Below are positions 18,882-27,079 of a stretch of 64,000 nt of DNA, one piece after another. This stretch comes from Caballeronia sp. SL2Y3 (GTDB lineage Bacteria; Pseudomonadota; Gammaproteobacteria; Burkholderiales; Burkholderiaceae), in the NCBI RefSeq assembly GCF_022879575.1, contig NZ_CP084260.1:620001-684000 (forward strand), given 5' to 3'. Below the pieces are notes generated by a model, which worked only from the letters and a program-made list of their open reading frames with translations, made no database searches and was not told the DNA's origin. The position numbers and the translations under genes were made by a program. Every line of letters starts with the position of its first letter. The stretch's first letter is position 1.

Positions 18882-19336
18882 AAGAAAGTCTCATGCACGC
18901 GGGAGCTGACACAGTCATGTTGTCTTATCCAGTCAACCTGGAGCTCGATACCAACAACAGCTACCTGGTGACGTTCCCCGACATTCCGGAAGCGGTGTCG
19001 GTAGGCGACGACGAACAGGAGGCGCTTCTGAATGCGCTGGATGCGCTCGAAAGCGCCATCGAAATTTACTTCGATGAGAAACGCGAATTGCCGCCTCCGT
19101 CGAAGCCGCGCAAGGGGCAGGCCGTCGTTACGTTGCCGGCGCTCGTCGTCTCGAAAGTTCTATTGGCTAACGAAATGGTGCGGCAAGGCGTGCGAAAGTC
19201 CGAGCTTGCGCGTCGGCTCAACGTTCACATGCCGCAGGTGGACCGGCTGCTGAATCCGCGTCATCCGTCAAAACTCGACGCTATTGAAGCCGCATTGAAG
19301 TCGCTGGGCAAGCGCCTCAGCATTTCTCTCGCGTAG
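18878..19336 (+). CDS. hicB: HicB-type antitoxin with C-terminal helix-turn-helix
   Basis: This protein is up to 152 residues long. The N-terminal half is the RNase H-like HicB domain (YPVNLELDTNNSYLVTFPDI, then PEAVSVGDDEQEALLNALDA). The C-terminal half is a helix-turn-helix (KSELARRLNVHMPQVDRLLN) that would bind the operon's own promoter. The GTG at 18878 overlaps the hicA stop in GTGA. ATGs at 18893 and 18917 are possible alternatives, and the conserved domain begins only after the latter. It neutralises HicA by direct binding. Confidence 0.88.
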   Translation: MKESLMHAGADTVMLSYPVNLELDTNNSYLVTFPDIPEAVSVGDDEQEALLNALDALESAIEIYFDEKRELPPPSKPRKGQAVVTLPALVVSKVLLANEMVRQGVRKSELARRLNVHMPQVDRLLNPRHPSKLDAIEAALKSLGKRLSISLA

Positions 19337-19374
19337 GGGCGGCCTGCGCGCGAAACGGCGGATTTACGCCGCCC

Positions 19375-19404
19375 AAAAAAAACCGGGGTCCAATCGGGCC
19401 CCGG
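19375..19404 (-). terminator. Intrinsic terminator facing the OmpA-like gene
   Basis: CCGGGGT (19383-19389) pairs with GCCCCGG (19398-19404, one G-T pair). On the minus strand the stem is followed by eight T residues. It lies about 150 bases beyond the OmpA-like stop and just after convergent hicB. Confidence 0.75.
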
Positions 19405-19553
19405 AGCAACAACGACAAGAGGAGAATGGCAGGCGATGGCCCAGCCATCCACCCACCATAACGACAGACCAGCGGCGCGCCGGCAAGTTTCAAAAATTTT
19501 TCACTCGCCTCTGAAACGGTGCCGGATCACGCCCGTCGCCTCACAGTCAGGTC

Positions 19554-20210
19554 TTACTGAACCTGGCCCGGCTGCGCCGTCGCGCGCAGATAGATTTCCA
19601 CGCGACGATTCTGCGCGCGGCCGGCTTCCGTCGAGTTGTCGGCGATCGGCTGGTTCTGGCCCATGCCCTGCGCCGACAGACGCTGCGCCGCGACGCCATG
19701 GCTCGAAATATACGACGCCACGCTCTGCGCGCGGTTCTGCGACAGCGTCTGGTTGTACGCGGCCGTGCCGGTGTTGTCCGTATGGCCGACGACGCTCGCG
19801 ATCAGCTCAGGATGCTGCTGCAACGTTTGCGTGACCGAGTTCAGAACCGGGTCGAACGACGGCTTGATCGCGTAGCTGTTCGTATCGAACGAGATGGAAT
19901 TCGGGATGTTGACCTTCAGCGAGCCGTCCTGCTGCTCGGTCACCTGCGTGCCGGTGCCCTTCGAGTCGCCGGAAATCTTGTTGCGGATGGACTGCCAGTT
20001 GTAGCCGGTGATGCCGCCGACCGCCGCGCCCGTGGCCGCGCCGATCGCCGCGCCCTTGCCGCCGCCGAAAATCGCGCCAATGCCCGCGCCCGTGGCCGCA
20101 CCGACGCCGGTACCGACCGCCGCGTTGGTGCCTTGCTGCGACGCGCAGCCTGCGACGAGCGCGCCCGCGACGGCGAACACGGACAAACGGGTCAACATCT
20201 TCATCTTCAT
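19554..20210 (-). CDS. OmpA-family lipoprotein with Gly-zipper region
   Basis: This 218-residue protein has a lipobox (LVAGC, Cys22) for outer-membrane anchoring. A Gly/Ala-rich glycine-zipper follows (residues 30-70, GVGAATGAGIGAIFGGGKGA). The C-terminal OmpA-like peptidoglycan-binding domain has SISFDTNSYAIKPSFDPVL, GHTDNTGTAAYNQTLSQNRA and GRAQNRRVEI. It probably tethers the outer membrane to the cell wall. Three closely spaced ATGs exist; the first, at 20210, is best placed behind AAGGAG. It is divergent from mrp. Confidence 0.88.
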   Translation of the reverse strand: MKMKMLTRLSVFAVAGALVAGCASQQGTNAAVGTGVGAATGAGIGAIFGGGKGAAIGAATGAAVGGITGYNWQSIRNKISGDSKGTGTQVTEQQDGSLKVNIPNSISFDTNSYAIKPSFDPVLNSVTQTLQQHPELIASVVGHTDNTGTAAYNQTLSQNRAQSVASYISSHGVAAQRLSAQGMGQNQPIADNSTEAGRAQNRRVEIYLRATAQPGQVQ

Positions 20211-20469
20211 CTTGATCTCCTTGATTCAACAAGCGATTCGACGCCCACGCGCCGACAGTGCGAAAGGGTCTTCGGACGGGCTTTCGGACGAGCCTCTACA
20301 ATATTGAGAAACGTCCGTTTTTCCCCGGCGATACGTCCCCGGAAAACGACAGCAGCGGCATAGTGCAGCGATTGCCGAGTCGCGCGCAACGGCGCTAACA
20401 ATTACTTGCAAATTCCTCAGTTTGTTGCACGGCGACGCACGGCAGCAACCCTCGTTCCACGGAGTATCA

Positions 20470-21558
20470 ATGAGCATTGACCGCGCACAGATTGACACCG
20501 CACTCGCTAACCTGACCGATCCCAACACCAACCGCAAGTTTGTTGACACCAAGAGCATCCGCAACGTATCGGTCGAAGGCGGCAAGGTTTCGGTGAGCGT
20601 CGTGCTGGGCTATCCGGCCAGGACGCAGTTCGCGTTGATCGGCAAACTCGTCGAGGACGCGCTGCGTCAGGTGCCAGGCGTCACCGATACCGCCGTCGAC
20701 GTTTCTTCGCAAGTGGTCGCGCATGCAGTGCAGCGCGGCGTGAAGCTCTTGCCGAACGTCAAGAACATCATCGCGGTGGCGTCGGGCAAGGGCGGCGTCG
20801 GCAAGAGCACGACCGCCGCGAACCTCGCGCTCGCGCTGGCGGCGGAAGGCGCATCGGTCGGCATGCTCGACGCCGACATCTACGGCCCCTCGCTGCCGAT
20901 GATGCTCGGCATTTCCGGCCGGCCCGAATCGCCCGACAATCAGTCGATGAATCCGCTGACCGGCCACGGCATTCAGGCGAACTCGATCGGCTTTCTGATC
21001 GAGCAGGATAACCCGATGGTGTGGCGCGGCCCGATGGTCACGTCCGCGCTCGAACAACTGCTGCGCCAGACCAACTGGAAGGATCTCGATTACCTCGTCG
21101 TCGACATGCCGCCGGGCACGGGCGACATCCAGCTCACGCTGTCGCAGAAGGTGCCGGTGACGGGCGCGGTGATCGTGACGACGCCGCAGGACATCGCGCT
21201 GCTCGACGCGAAGAAGGGCCTGAAGATGTTCGAGAAGGTCGGCATTCCGATTCTCGGCATCGTCGAGAACATGAGCACGCATATCTGCTCGAACTGCGGC
21301 CACGAGGAGCATATCTTCGGCGCGGGCGGCGGCGAGCGCATGGCGAAGGAATACGGCGTGCAGATTCTCGGCTCCTTGCCGCTCGACATCTCGATCCGCG
21401 AGCGCACCGACGCCGGCCAGCCGACGGTCGTATCGCAGCCGGAAAGCAGGATTGCGGAGACGTATCGCGCGATTGCGCGGCGCGTCGCGATTTCGGTTGC
21501 CGAGCGTCAGCGCGACATGACCTCGAAGTTCCCGAGCATCGTCGTGCAGAACACCTGA
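20470..21558 (+). CDS. apbC: Mrp/ApbC family iron-sulfur carrier ATPase
   Basis: This 362-residue cytoplasmic P-loop NTPase assembles or delivers Fe-S clusters. The N-terminal DUF59/MIP18-like domain spans about residues 5-85. The NTPase domain has a deviant Walker A (ASGKGGVGKSTTAANLALAL), the block MLDADIYGPSLPMMLG, and the cluster-ligand pair CSNC in THICSNCGHEEHIFG. The ATG at 20470 gives MSIDRAQIDTAL, the expected N-terminus. Length is normal. metG is a common neighbour of this gene in the group; here hicAB and the OmpA-like gene lie between them. Confidence 0.92.
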   Translation: MSIDRAQIDTALANLTDPNTNRKFVDTKSIRNVSVEGGKVSVSVVLGYPARTQFALIGKLVEDALRQVPGVTDTAVDVSSQVVAHAVQRGVKLLPNVKNIIAVASGKGGVGKSTTAANLALALAAEGASVGMLDADIYGPSLPMMLGISGRPESPDNQSMNPLTGHGIQANSIGFLIEQDNPMVWRGPMVTSALEQLLRQTNWKDLDYLVVDMPPGTGDIQLTLSQKVPVTGAVIVTTPQDIALLDAKKGLKMFEKVGIPILGIVENMSTHICSNCGHEEHIFGAGGGERMAKEYGVQILGSLPLDISIRERTDAGQPTVVSQPESRIAETYRAIARRVAISVAERQRDMTSKFPSIVVQNT

Positions 21559-21581
21559 TCCGCGGCAAAGCGGCCCTCTCG

Positions 21582-21608
21582 CGCGAGCCTTGTGCGGCGC
21601 GGCTCGCG
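21582..21608. other. Inverted repeat between apbC and the SodC-like gene
   Basis: CGCGAGCC (21582-21589) pairs perfectly with GGCTCGCG (21601-21608) across an 11-base loop. There is no T run on either side, so termination is possible but unsupported. Confidence 0.3.
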
Positions 21609-21677
21609 GTATCATGTCGCCTTCGAGACGCGGCAGCGTCGACGCAACGGGTGTCGGCGGGCCGCCGAGAGGATCGC

Positions 21678-22223
21678 ATGAGAGACAGAGTCAACGGGCG
21701 GACGCGCTTCGCCTGGTTCGCCTTGTTCGCCGTGGCCGCGGCGGTGTGCAGCGTGCTGCTCGGCGGCTGCGGCATCATCTTCCAGAATCACGAGAAACGG
21801 GCGGACGCTACGCTCACGCCCACGCCCGGCAACACGGCGCGCGGCACCGTGACGCTGATCGAGCGCGCCGACGGCGTACAGATTTCGTACAACCTCGTCG
21901 ATATGCCGCCCAACAGCGACCACGCGCTGCAAGTTCACGAACGCGGCGACTGCATCGCGGTGAACGGCGACGCGAGCCCGGTCTTCGCGCTGCCCTCGGA
22001 CCGCGGGCGTGCCGGCAGCCGGCTCGAAGGCGAACTCGGCAATATCCACGCGGACGCCACCGGAGCGGCCACCGGCTTTATCGTGGCGACGGACGTGTCG
22101 CTCGACGGCGTGCGCTCGGTCATCTCACGCGCGATCATGCTGCACCGCGAAGCGGCCGACCCCTACGCGATGAGCCCGCACAACGTGGGTCCGACGCTTG
22201 CGTGCGGCGTCATCCGGCGATAA
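21678..22223 (+). CDS. SodC-like (Cu/Zn superoxide dismutase family) lipoprotein
   Basis: This 181-residue protein begins with a long N-region and a lipobox (LLGGC), so it should be membrane-anchored. The rest follows the Cu/Zn superoxide dismutase beta barrel: GTVTLIERADGVQISYNL, HALQVHERGDC, LEGELGNIHADATGAATGF and the ending GPTLACGVI. Most metal ligands appear lost: the first His of the HVH motif is Gln, the loop His residues are absent, and the Zn region reads LEGELGN instead of HxGDLxN. Only the second His of HVH and the late His (LHREAADP) remain. It may not be a dismutase. GAGAGG precedes the ATG. Confidence 0.8.
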   Translation: MRDRVNGRTRFAWFALFAVAAAVCSVLLGGCGIIFQNHEKRADATLTPTPGNTARGTVTLIERADGVQISYNLVDMPPNSDHALQVHERGDCIAVNGDASPVFALPSDRGRAGSRLEGELGNIHADATGAATGFIVATDVSLDGVRSVISRAIMLHREAADPYAMSPHNVGPTLACGVIRR

Positions 22224-22382
22224 CGGCATCGTCCGAACGGCCGATCTCGCGGCGGGCGTCGTTCCGCGTAAAATACGCGCTTCCATTTTCGTCTGGCCGC
22301 ACGCGGCCATGCGCCGTTTCACCGCAGGCCTGCAGTCTCGCCCTCTGCGCGACTTCACGCCGCAACGTTGGGTACGTCCCCT

Positions 22383-22952
22383 ATGAGCATCAAGTCCGAC
22401 AAGTGGATTCGGCGCATGGCCGAAGAGCACAAGATGATCGAGCCGTTCGTGCGCGATCAGGTGCGCGTGGCCGAGGACGGCCGCAAGATCGTGAGTTACG
22501 GCACGTCGAGCTATGGCTACGACATTCGCGTCGCTGACGAATTCAAGATCTTCACGAACATCAACTCGACCATCGTCGATCCGAAGGCGTTCGACGAGAA
22601 ATCGTTCGTGGACTTCAAGGGCGATGTCTGCATCATTCCGCCGAATTCCTTCGCGCTCGCGCGCACCGTCGAATATTTCCGCATTCCGCGCTCGTGCCTG
22701 ACCGTGTGTCTCGGCAAGTCGACTTACGCGCGCTGCGGGATCATCGTGAACGTCACGCCGTTCGAGCCGGAGTGGGAAGGCTATGTGACGCTCGAATTCT
22801 CGAATACGACACCATTGCCCGCCAAAATCTACGCGAACGAAGGCGTCGCGCAGGTTCTCTTCTTCGAAAGCGACGAGATCTGCGAGACGTCCTACGCCGA
22901 CCGCGGCGGCAAGTATCAAGGGCAGCACGGCGTGACGCTGCCGAAAACCTGA
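22383..22952 (+). CDS. dcd: dCTP deaminase
   Basis: This 189-residue enzyme converts dCTP to dUTP for thymidylate synthesis and works as a trimer. Marks are [16 protein letters not shown], the substrate-binding [29 protein letters not shown] and the catalytic-region [14 protein letters not shown]. Length equals the usual 188-190 residues with the ATG at 22383 ([19 protein letters not shown]). Confidence 0.97.
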   Translation: MSIKSDKWIRRMAEEHKMIEPFVRDQVRVAEDGRKIVSYGTSSYGYDIRVADEFKIFTNINSTIVDPKAFDEKSFVDFKGDVCIIPPNSFALARTVEYFRIPRSCLTVCLGKSTYARCGIIVNVTPFEPEWEGYVTLEFSNTTPLPAKIYANEGVAQVLFFESDEICETSYADRGGKYQGQHGVTLPKT

Positions 22953-22997
22953 TCGCTTTGCGTCCCTAGAACCGCACACGGCACGCGCTTGTCGAAG

Positions 22998-23034
22998 GAC
23001 CGCTGGCTCCGGGAAAAAGTCTCGGGCAGCGGTC
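22998..23034. other. Hairpin in the leader of the decarboxylase gene
   Basis: GACCGCTG (22998-23005) pairs perfectly with CAGCGGTC (23027-23034). It lies between dcd and the decarboxylase ribosome binding site (GGAG at 23044-23047). No T run follows. It may end dcd transcription or act in the leader. Confidence 0.4.
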
Positions 23035-23056
23035 GTTCCATTTGGAGATTCGCCTC

Positions 23057-25342
23057 ATGAAGTTCCGCTTCCCCGTCGTCATCATCGACGAAGACTTTCG
23101 CTCCGAGAACATCTCGGGTTCCGGCATTCGCGCGCTGGCCGAGGCGATCGAGGGCGAAGGCGCCGAAGTGCTCGGTCTCACGAGCTACGGCGATCTCGCC
23201 GCCTTCGCGCAGCAGTCGAGCCGCGCGTCGTGCTTCATCTTGTCGATCGACGACGACGAACTGCTGCCTTACGCCGACAATGTCGTCGTGGAAGGCGACA
23301 CGCCCGAGCTGGCGTCGGCCATCGTCGCGTTGCGCGCGTTCATCAACGCCGTGCGCCGCCGCAACGCCGACATCCCCATCTTCCTGTACGGCGAAACGCG
23401 CACCTCGCGGCACTTGCCGAACGACATCCTGCGCGAACTGCACGGCTTCATTCACATGTTCGAGGACACGCCGGAGTTCGTCGCGCGCCACGTCATTCGC
23501 GAAGCGAAGGTCTATCTCGATGCGCTCGCGCCGCCGTTCTTCAAGGAACTCGTGCAGTACGCGGACGAAGGCTCGTATTCGTGGCACTGTCCGGGCCACT
23601 CGGGCGGCGTCGCGTTCCTGAAGAACCCGCTCGGGCAAATGTTCCACCAGTTCTTCGGCGAGAACATGCTGCGCGCGGACGTGTGCAACGCGGTGGAGGA
23701 ACTCGGCCAGCTGCTCGATCACACTGGCCCGGTCGCGGCCTCGGAGCGCAACGCGGCGCGCATCTTCGGCGCGGATCATCTCTTTTTCGTGACCAACGGA
23801 ACGTCGACCTCGAACAAGATCGTGTGGCACGCGACCGTCGCGCCGGGCGATATCGTGCTCGTGGACCGCAACTGCCATAAGTCGATTCTGCACGCCATCA
23901 CGATGACGGGTGCGATTCCCGTGTTCCTCACGCCGACGCGCAATCACTTCGGCATCATCGGGCCGATTCCGCGCGACGAGTTCAAGCCCGAGAACATCCG
24001 CCGCAAGATCGAAGCGAATCCGTTCGCACGCGAGGCGCTCGCGAAGAACCCGAAGGTCAAGCCGCGCATTTTGACCATCACGCAGAGCACGTACGACGGC
24101 GTGGTCTATAACGTCGAGATGATCAAGGACCTGCTCGGCGACATGCTCGACACGCTGCATTTCGACGAAGCCTGGCTGCCGCACGCCGAGTTCCACTCGT
24201 TCTATCAGGACATGCACGCGATCGGCGCGGGCCGCCCGCGCACCGGCGCGCTCGTGTTCGCGACGCACTCCACGCACAAGCTGCTCGCCGGCATTTCGCA
24301 GGCATCGCAAATCCTCGTGCAGGACAGCGAGAACAGCACGTTCGACCGCCATCGTTTCAACGAGGCGTATCTGATGCACACGTCGACGTCGCCGCAATAC
24401 GCGATCATCGCGTCGTGCGACGTGGCCGCCGCTATGATGGAAGCGCCGGGCGGCCCGGCGCTCGTGGAAGAGTCGATTGCCGAGGCGCTCGACTTCCGCC
24501 GCGCGATGCGCAAGGTCGATGCCGAATACGGCGACGACTGGTTCTTCAAGGTCTGGGGCCCGGACGCGCTGGCCGAAGAGGGCATCGGCGACCGCGAGGA
24601 GTGGATGCTGAAGCCGAACGACCGCTGGCACGGTTTCGGCGCGCTCGCCGAGAACTTCAACATGCTCGACCCGATCAAGGCGACGATCATCACGCCGGGC
24701 CTCGACGTGGACGGCGAGTTCGGCGAGACGGGCATTCCGGCCGCCATCGTGACGAAGTATCTGGCCGAGCACGGCATCATCGTGGAGAAGACCGGGCTTT
24801 ATTCGTTCTTCATCATGTTCACGATCGGCATCACGAAGGGCCGCTGGAACTCGATGGTCACCGAGCTTCAGCAGTTCAAGGACGACTACGACAACAATCA
24901 GCCGTTGTGGCGCGTGCTGCCGGAATTCATCGCGCAGCATCCGTCGTACGAGCGCATCGGGCTGCGCGATCTGTGCGAGCAGATCCACAGCGTCTATCGC
25001 GCGAACGACATCGCGCGGCTCACGACCGAGATGTATCTGTCGAGCATGGAGCCCGCGATGAAACCGTCGGAAGCGTATGCGAAGCTCGTGCACCGCGAGA
25101 TCGACCGCGTGCCGATCGACGAACTCGAAGGGCGCGTGACGAGCATTCTGCTGACGCCGTATCCGCCGGGCATTCCTTTGCTGATTCCGGGGGAGCGTTT
25201 TAACCGCACGATCGTCGATTATTTGCGCTTCGCGCGCGAGTTCAACGAGCGCTTCCCGGGCTTCCACACGGATATCCACGGGCTCGTCGGTGAGATGATC
25301 AACGGGCGCATCGAGTATTTCGTCGATTGCGTGCGCGATTGA
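23057..25342 (+). CDS. Biodegradative Arg/Lys/Orn decarboxylase
   Basis: This 761-residue PLP enzyme of the Orn/Lys/Arg decarboxylase major family is probably decameric and used in acid resistance or polyamine formation. The N-terminal response-regulator-like wing domain covers about residues 1-130. The catalytic core contains YSWHCPGHSGGVAFLKNPLG, TNGTSTSNKIVWHA, the Asp/Ala region HFDEAW and the PLP lysine (Lys408) in FATHSTHKLLAG. The C-terminal domain ends in FVDCVRD. Substrate choice among Arg, Lys and Orn cannot be read from sequence by eye. The ATG at 23057 follows GGAG. No antiporter gene is adjacent. Confidence 0.92.
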   Translation: MKFRFPVVIIDEDFRSENISGSGIRALAEAIEGEGAEVLGLTSYGDLAAFAQQSSRASCFILSIDDDELLPYADNVVVEGDTPELASAIVALRAFINAVRRRNADIPIFLYGETRTSRHLPNDILRELHGFIHMFEDTPEFVARHVIREAKVYLDALAPPFFKELVQYADEGSYSWHCPGHSGGVAFLKNPLGQMFHQFFGENMLRADVCNAVEELGQLLDHTGPVAASERNAARIFGADHLFFVTNGTSTSNKIVWHATVAPGDIVLVDRNCHKSILHAITMTGAIPVFLTPTRNHFGIIGPIPRDEFKPENIRRKIEANPFAREALAKNPKVKPRILTITQSTYDGVVYNVEMIKDLLGDMLDTLHFDEAWLPHAEFHSFYQDMHAIGAGRPRTGALVFATHSTHKLLAGISQASQILVQDSENSTFDRHRFNEAYLMHTSTSPQYAIIASCDVAAAMMEAPGGPALVEESIAEALDFRRAMRKVDAEYGDDWFFKVWGPDALAEEGIGDREEWMLKPNDRWHGFGALAENFNMLDPIKATIITPGLDVDGEFGETGIPAAIVTKYLAEHGIIVEKTGLYSFFIMFTIGITKGRWNSMVTELQQFKDDYDNNQPLWRVLPEFIAQHPSYERIGLRDLCEQIHSVYRANDIARLTTEMYLSSMEPAMKPSEAYAKLVHREIDRVPIDELEGRVTSILLTPYPPGIPLLIPGERFNRTIVDYLRFAREFNERFPGFHTDIHGLVGEMINGRIEYFVDCVRD

Positions 25343-25371
25343 TTTCGTTCTGATTCCCGGCTCTAAAAACG

Positions 25372-25396
25372 AACGGCCCTTCATCGAAGGGCCGTT
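25372..25396. terminator. Bidirectional terminator, decarboxylase/GST
   Basis: An 11-bp perfect stem (AACGGCCCTTC at 25372-25382, paired with 25386-25396) has a three-base loop. T-rich sequence lies on the plus side, and five T residues follow shortly after on the minus strand. It serves two convergent genes. Confidence 0.85.
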
Positions 25397-25422
25397 TGTC
25401 GTTCGGGGCAAGCGCGGATCGC

Positions 25423-26028
25423 TTAGATCAGGCCTTCTGCCTTCATCGCCGCCTGCACCGCCGGACGCGCCGCGACGCGCGCCTGATACGCGGTCAACGC
25501 CGGCCACTTGTTCAGATCGAGGTCGATGAACGACGCCCAGCCGAGCACGGTGAAGAGATACGCGTCGCCGATGCTGTATTCATTGCCGAGCAGATACTGT
25601 TTGTCGTCGATATGCTTCGCCACGTACGCGAGACGGCGCTCCAGATTGGCCATCGCGGCGGCTTTCCACTCGCTCGTCGCGGCCGGGTTGAAGAACGGCG
25701 AGAAGTTCTTGTGCAGTTCCGTGCCGATGAACGTCAGCCAGCCTTGCAGCCGATAGCGCGACATCGCGTCGGCGAGCGGCGCGAGGTGCTTGCCCGGCAC
25801 CTGATCCGCGATGTACTGCATGATGGCCGGACCTTCGGTCAGCACGTTGCCGTCATCGAGCTGAAGCGCGGGCACGTAGCCCTTCGGGTTGATCGCCATG
25901 AAATCGGCGCCGCTTGCGGTGACTTTCGTCTTCAGGTCGACGGCTTCGATCTCGTAGGGCAGACCGGATTCTTCGAGGACGATATGCGAGGCAAGCGAGC
26001 AGGCGCCGGCTTTGTAGAACAGTTTCAT
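25423..26028 (-). CDS. gst: Glutathione S-transferase, beta class
   Basis: This 201-residue cytoplasmic enzyme has the beta-class N-terminus MKLFYKAGACSLASHIVLEE (catalytic Cys10), the cis-Pro loop NPKGYVPALQLDDG, and the ESxxI-like glutathione-binding TEGPAIMQYIAD. The all-alpha C-terminal domain includes YSIGDAYLFTVLGW. The ATG at 26028 lies behind GGAG. It conjugates or reduces glutathione-linked substrates; the target is unknown. It stands alone between terminators. Confidence 0.93.
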   Translation of the reverse strand: MKLFYKAGACSLASHIVLEESGLPYEIEAVDLKTKVTASGADFMAINPKGYVPALQLDDGNVLTEGPAIMQYIADQVPGKHLAPLADAMSRYRLQGWLTFIGTELHKNFSPFFNPAATSEWKAAAMANLERRLAYVAKHIDDKQYLLGNEYSIGDAYLFTVLGWASFIDLDLNKWPALTAYQARVAARPAVQAAMKAEGLI

Positions 26029-26207
26029 TCGAATCTCCAAGGTGAAACGCGCGCCATTATGAACGATTCAAACTAGGGCGCGGCGCGAGCGATCGCTTTT
26101 GACATTCGGAGATCAATTTGCCTCAGCTGCAAATAGGACAAATCGTGTGTTCGTTCAAGCTGTTCACGACCATGCTGTCCGATCGATAGCAAAGCAGCGA
26201 GGTCATC

Positions 26208-26696
26208 ATGAGCGGCAGGCCAGCATTCGGGAGCGCATGGCTCGCATTCACCCGGGTACGCATGAGCGTGGCGGATGTCGGGAAATTGATCGGCGGTCGC
26301 GTCGACGATAACATCAAGTCAGGTATCTTCCAGAACGCATGTCCGATAAGAATGAGCTACGTGCTGAACAGCACCGGTTTTCCCGTCGAGAAGGAAGCAG
26401 GCTATGCGACTGTATCGGGCGCTGACGGAAAGCAGTACCTGTTCCGGGTTAACGACATGATGGCCTACCTTGAACGCGAGTTCGGAAGGCCCGATCAAAC
26501 AGTGAAGTCTCCGAAGGAAACAGACTTCCGGGGTCAGCGAGGCATTCTTGTCGTACGCGGACACGGCGGGAAGGATGCGCGAGGGCACGTCACCCTTTGG
26601 AACGGGGCTGCATGTTCGGATTCCTGCCACCTGCTTCAGAATCCGGACAACGGCACGTTCATTCCCGATACGGCATCGCTGTGGGAGTTGCATTGA
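26208..26696 (+). CDS. tae4: T6SS amidase effector Tae4
   Basis: This 162-residue protein matches the Tae4 (Ssp1-like) peptidoglycan DL-endopeptidase family, which is delivered into rival cells and cuts the gamma-D-Glu-mDAP bond. The catalytic Cys45 lies in FQNACPIRMSYVLN and the catalytic His127 in RGHVTLWNG. The pair Cys136/Cys140 (CSDSC) matches the family's disulfide. AGCGAGG precedes the ATG. The gene has no signal peptide, as expected for T6SS cargo. It overlaps its immunity gene in TGATG. Base composition looks less G/C-biased than in its neighbours, suggesting acquisition. No vgrG or hcp is beside it. Confidence 0.9.
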   Translation: MSGRPAFGSAWLAFTRVRMSVADVGKLIGGRVDDNIKSGIFQNACPIRMSYVLNSTGFPVEKEAGYATVSGADGKQYLFRVNDMMAYLEREFGRPDQTVKSPKETDFRGQRGILVVRGHGGKDARGHVTLWNGAACSDSCHLLQNPDNGTFIPDTASLWELH

Positions 26697-27079
26697 TGCG
26701 CCTGTTCGTCGCAGGTGTCATGCTCTTGGCGCTCGGCCAGCTTGCACTCGCCTCCCCGGCGTCAGTGACTGAGAAGCAACAGGCGCTCTTGAAGCGATGG
26801 GCACTGAGCCGTTGCCTCGCGAAGGTCTATCCCGGCTCACCGGCGAGGGACGACGCGAACGCTACCGCGAGTAGCTATCTCGAAGCTGGCAGTGTCCCGG
26901 CTGACGCATACCTCGCTGTGGACAAGCTCGCGACCGAGTACGCGAACCGGCGTTACTCGGGCGCGGTTCACTCGTCGTTCGGAACGAAGAAATGCATCGA
27001 TCTTTTCGATAGCAGAGCGCTCGACGATCTCACCGCCCGAATCGTGACTGCACCATCCGCCGCCGCTAATCGACGATGA
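26696..27079 (+). CDS. tai4: Tae4 immunity protein Tai4
   Basis: This 127-residue periplasmic protein has a signal peptide (MRLFVAGVMLLALGQLALA, cleaved before SPASV), followed by a helical domain typical of Tai4: LLKRWALSRCLAKVYPGS, DANATASSYLEAG and KKCIDLFDSRALDDL. It would bind and block Tae4 in the periplasm and protect the producer from sister cells. The one-base overlap with tae4 supports a bicistronic pair. Its 3' end overlaps the convergent bestrophin gene by 14 bases. Confidence 0.87.
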   Translation: MRLFVAGVMLLALGQLALASPASVTEKQQALLKRWALSRCLAKVYPGSPARDDANATASSYLEAGSVPADAYLAVDKLATEYANRRYSGAVHSSFGTKKCIDLFDSRALDDLTARIVTAPSAAANRR

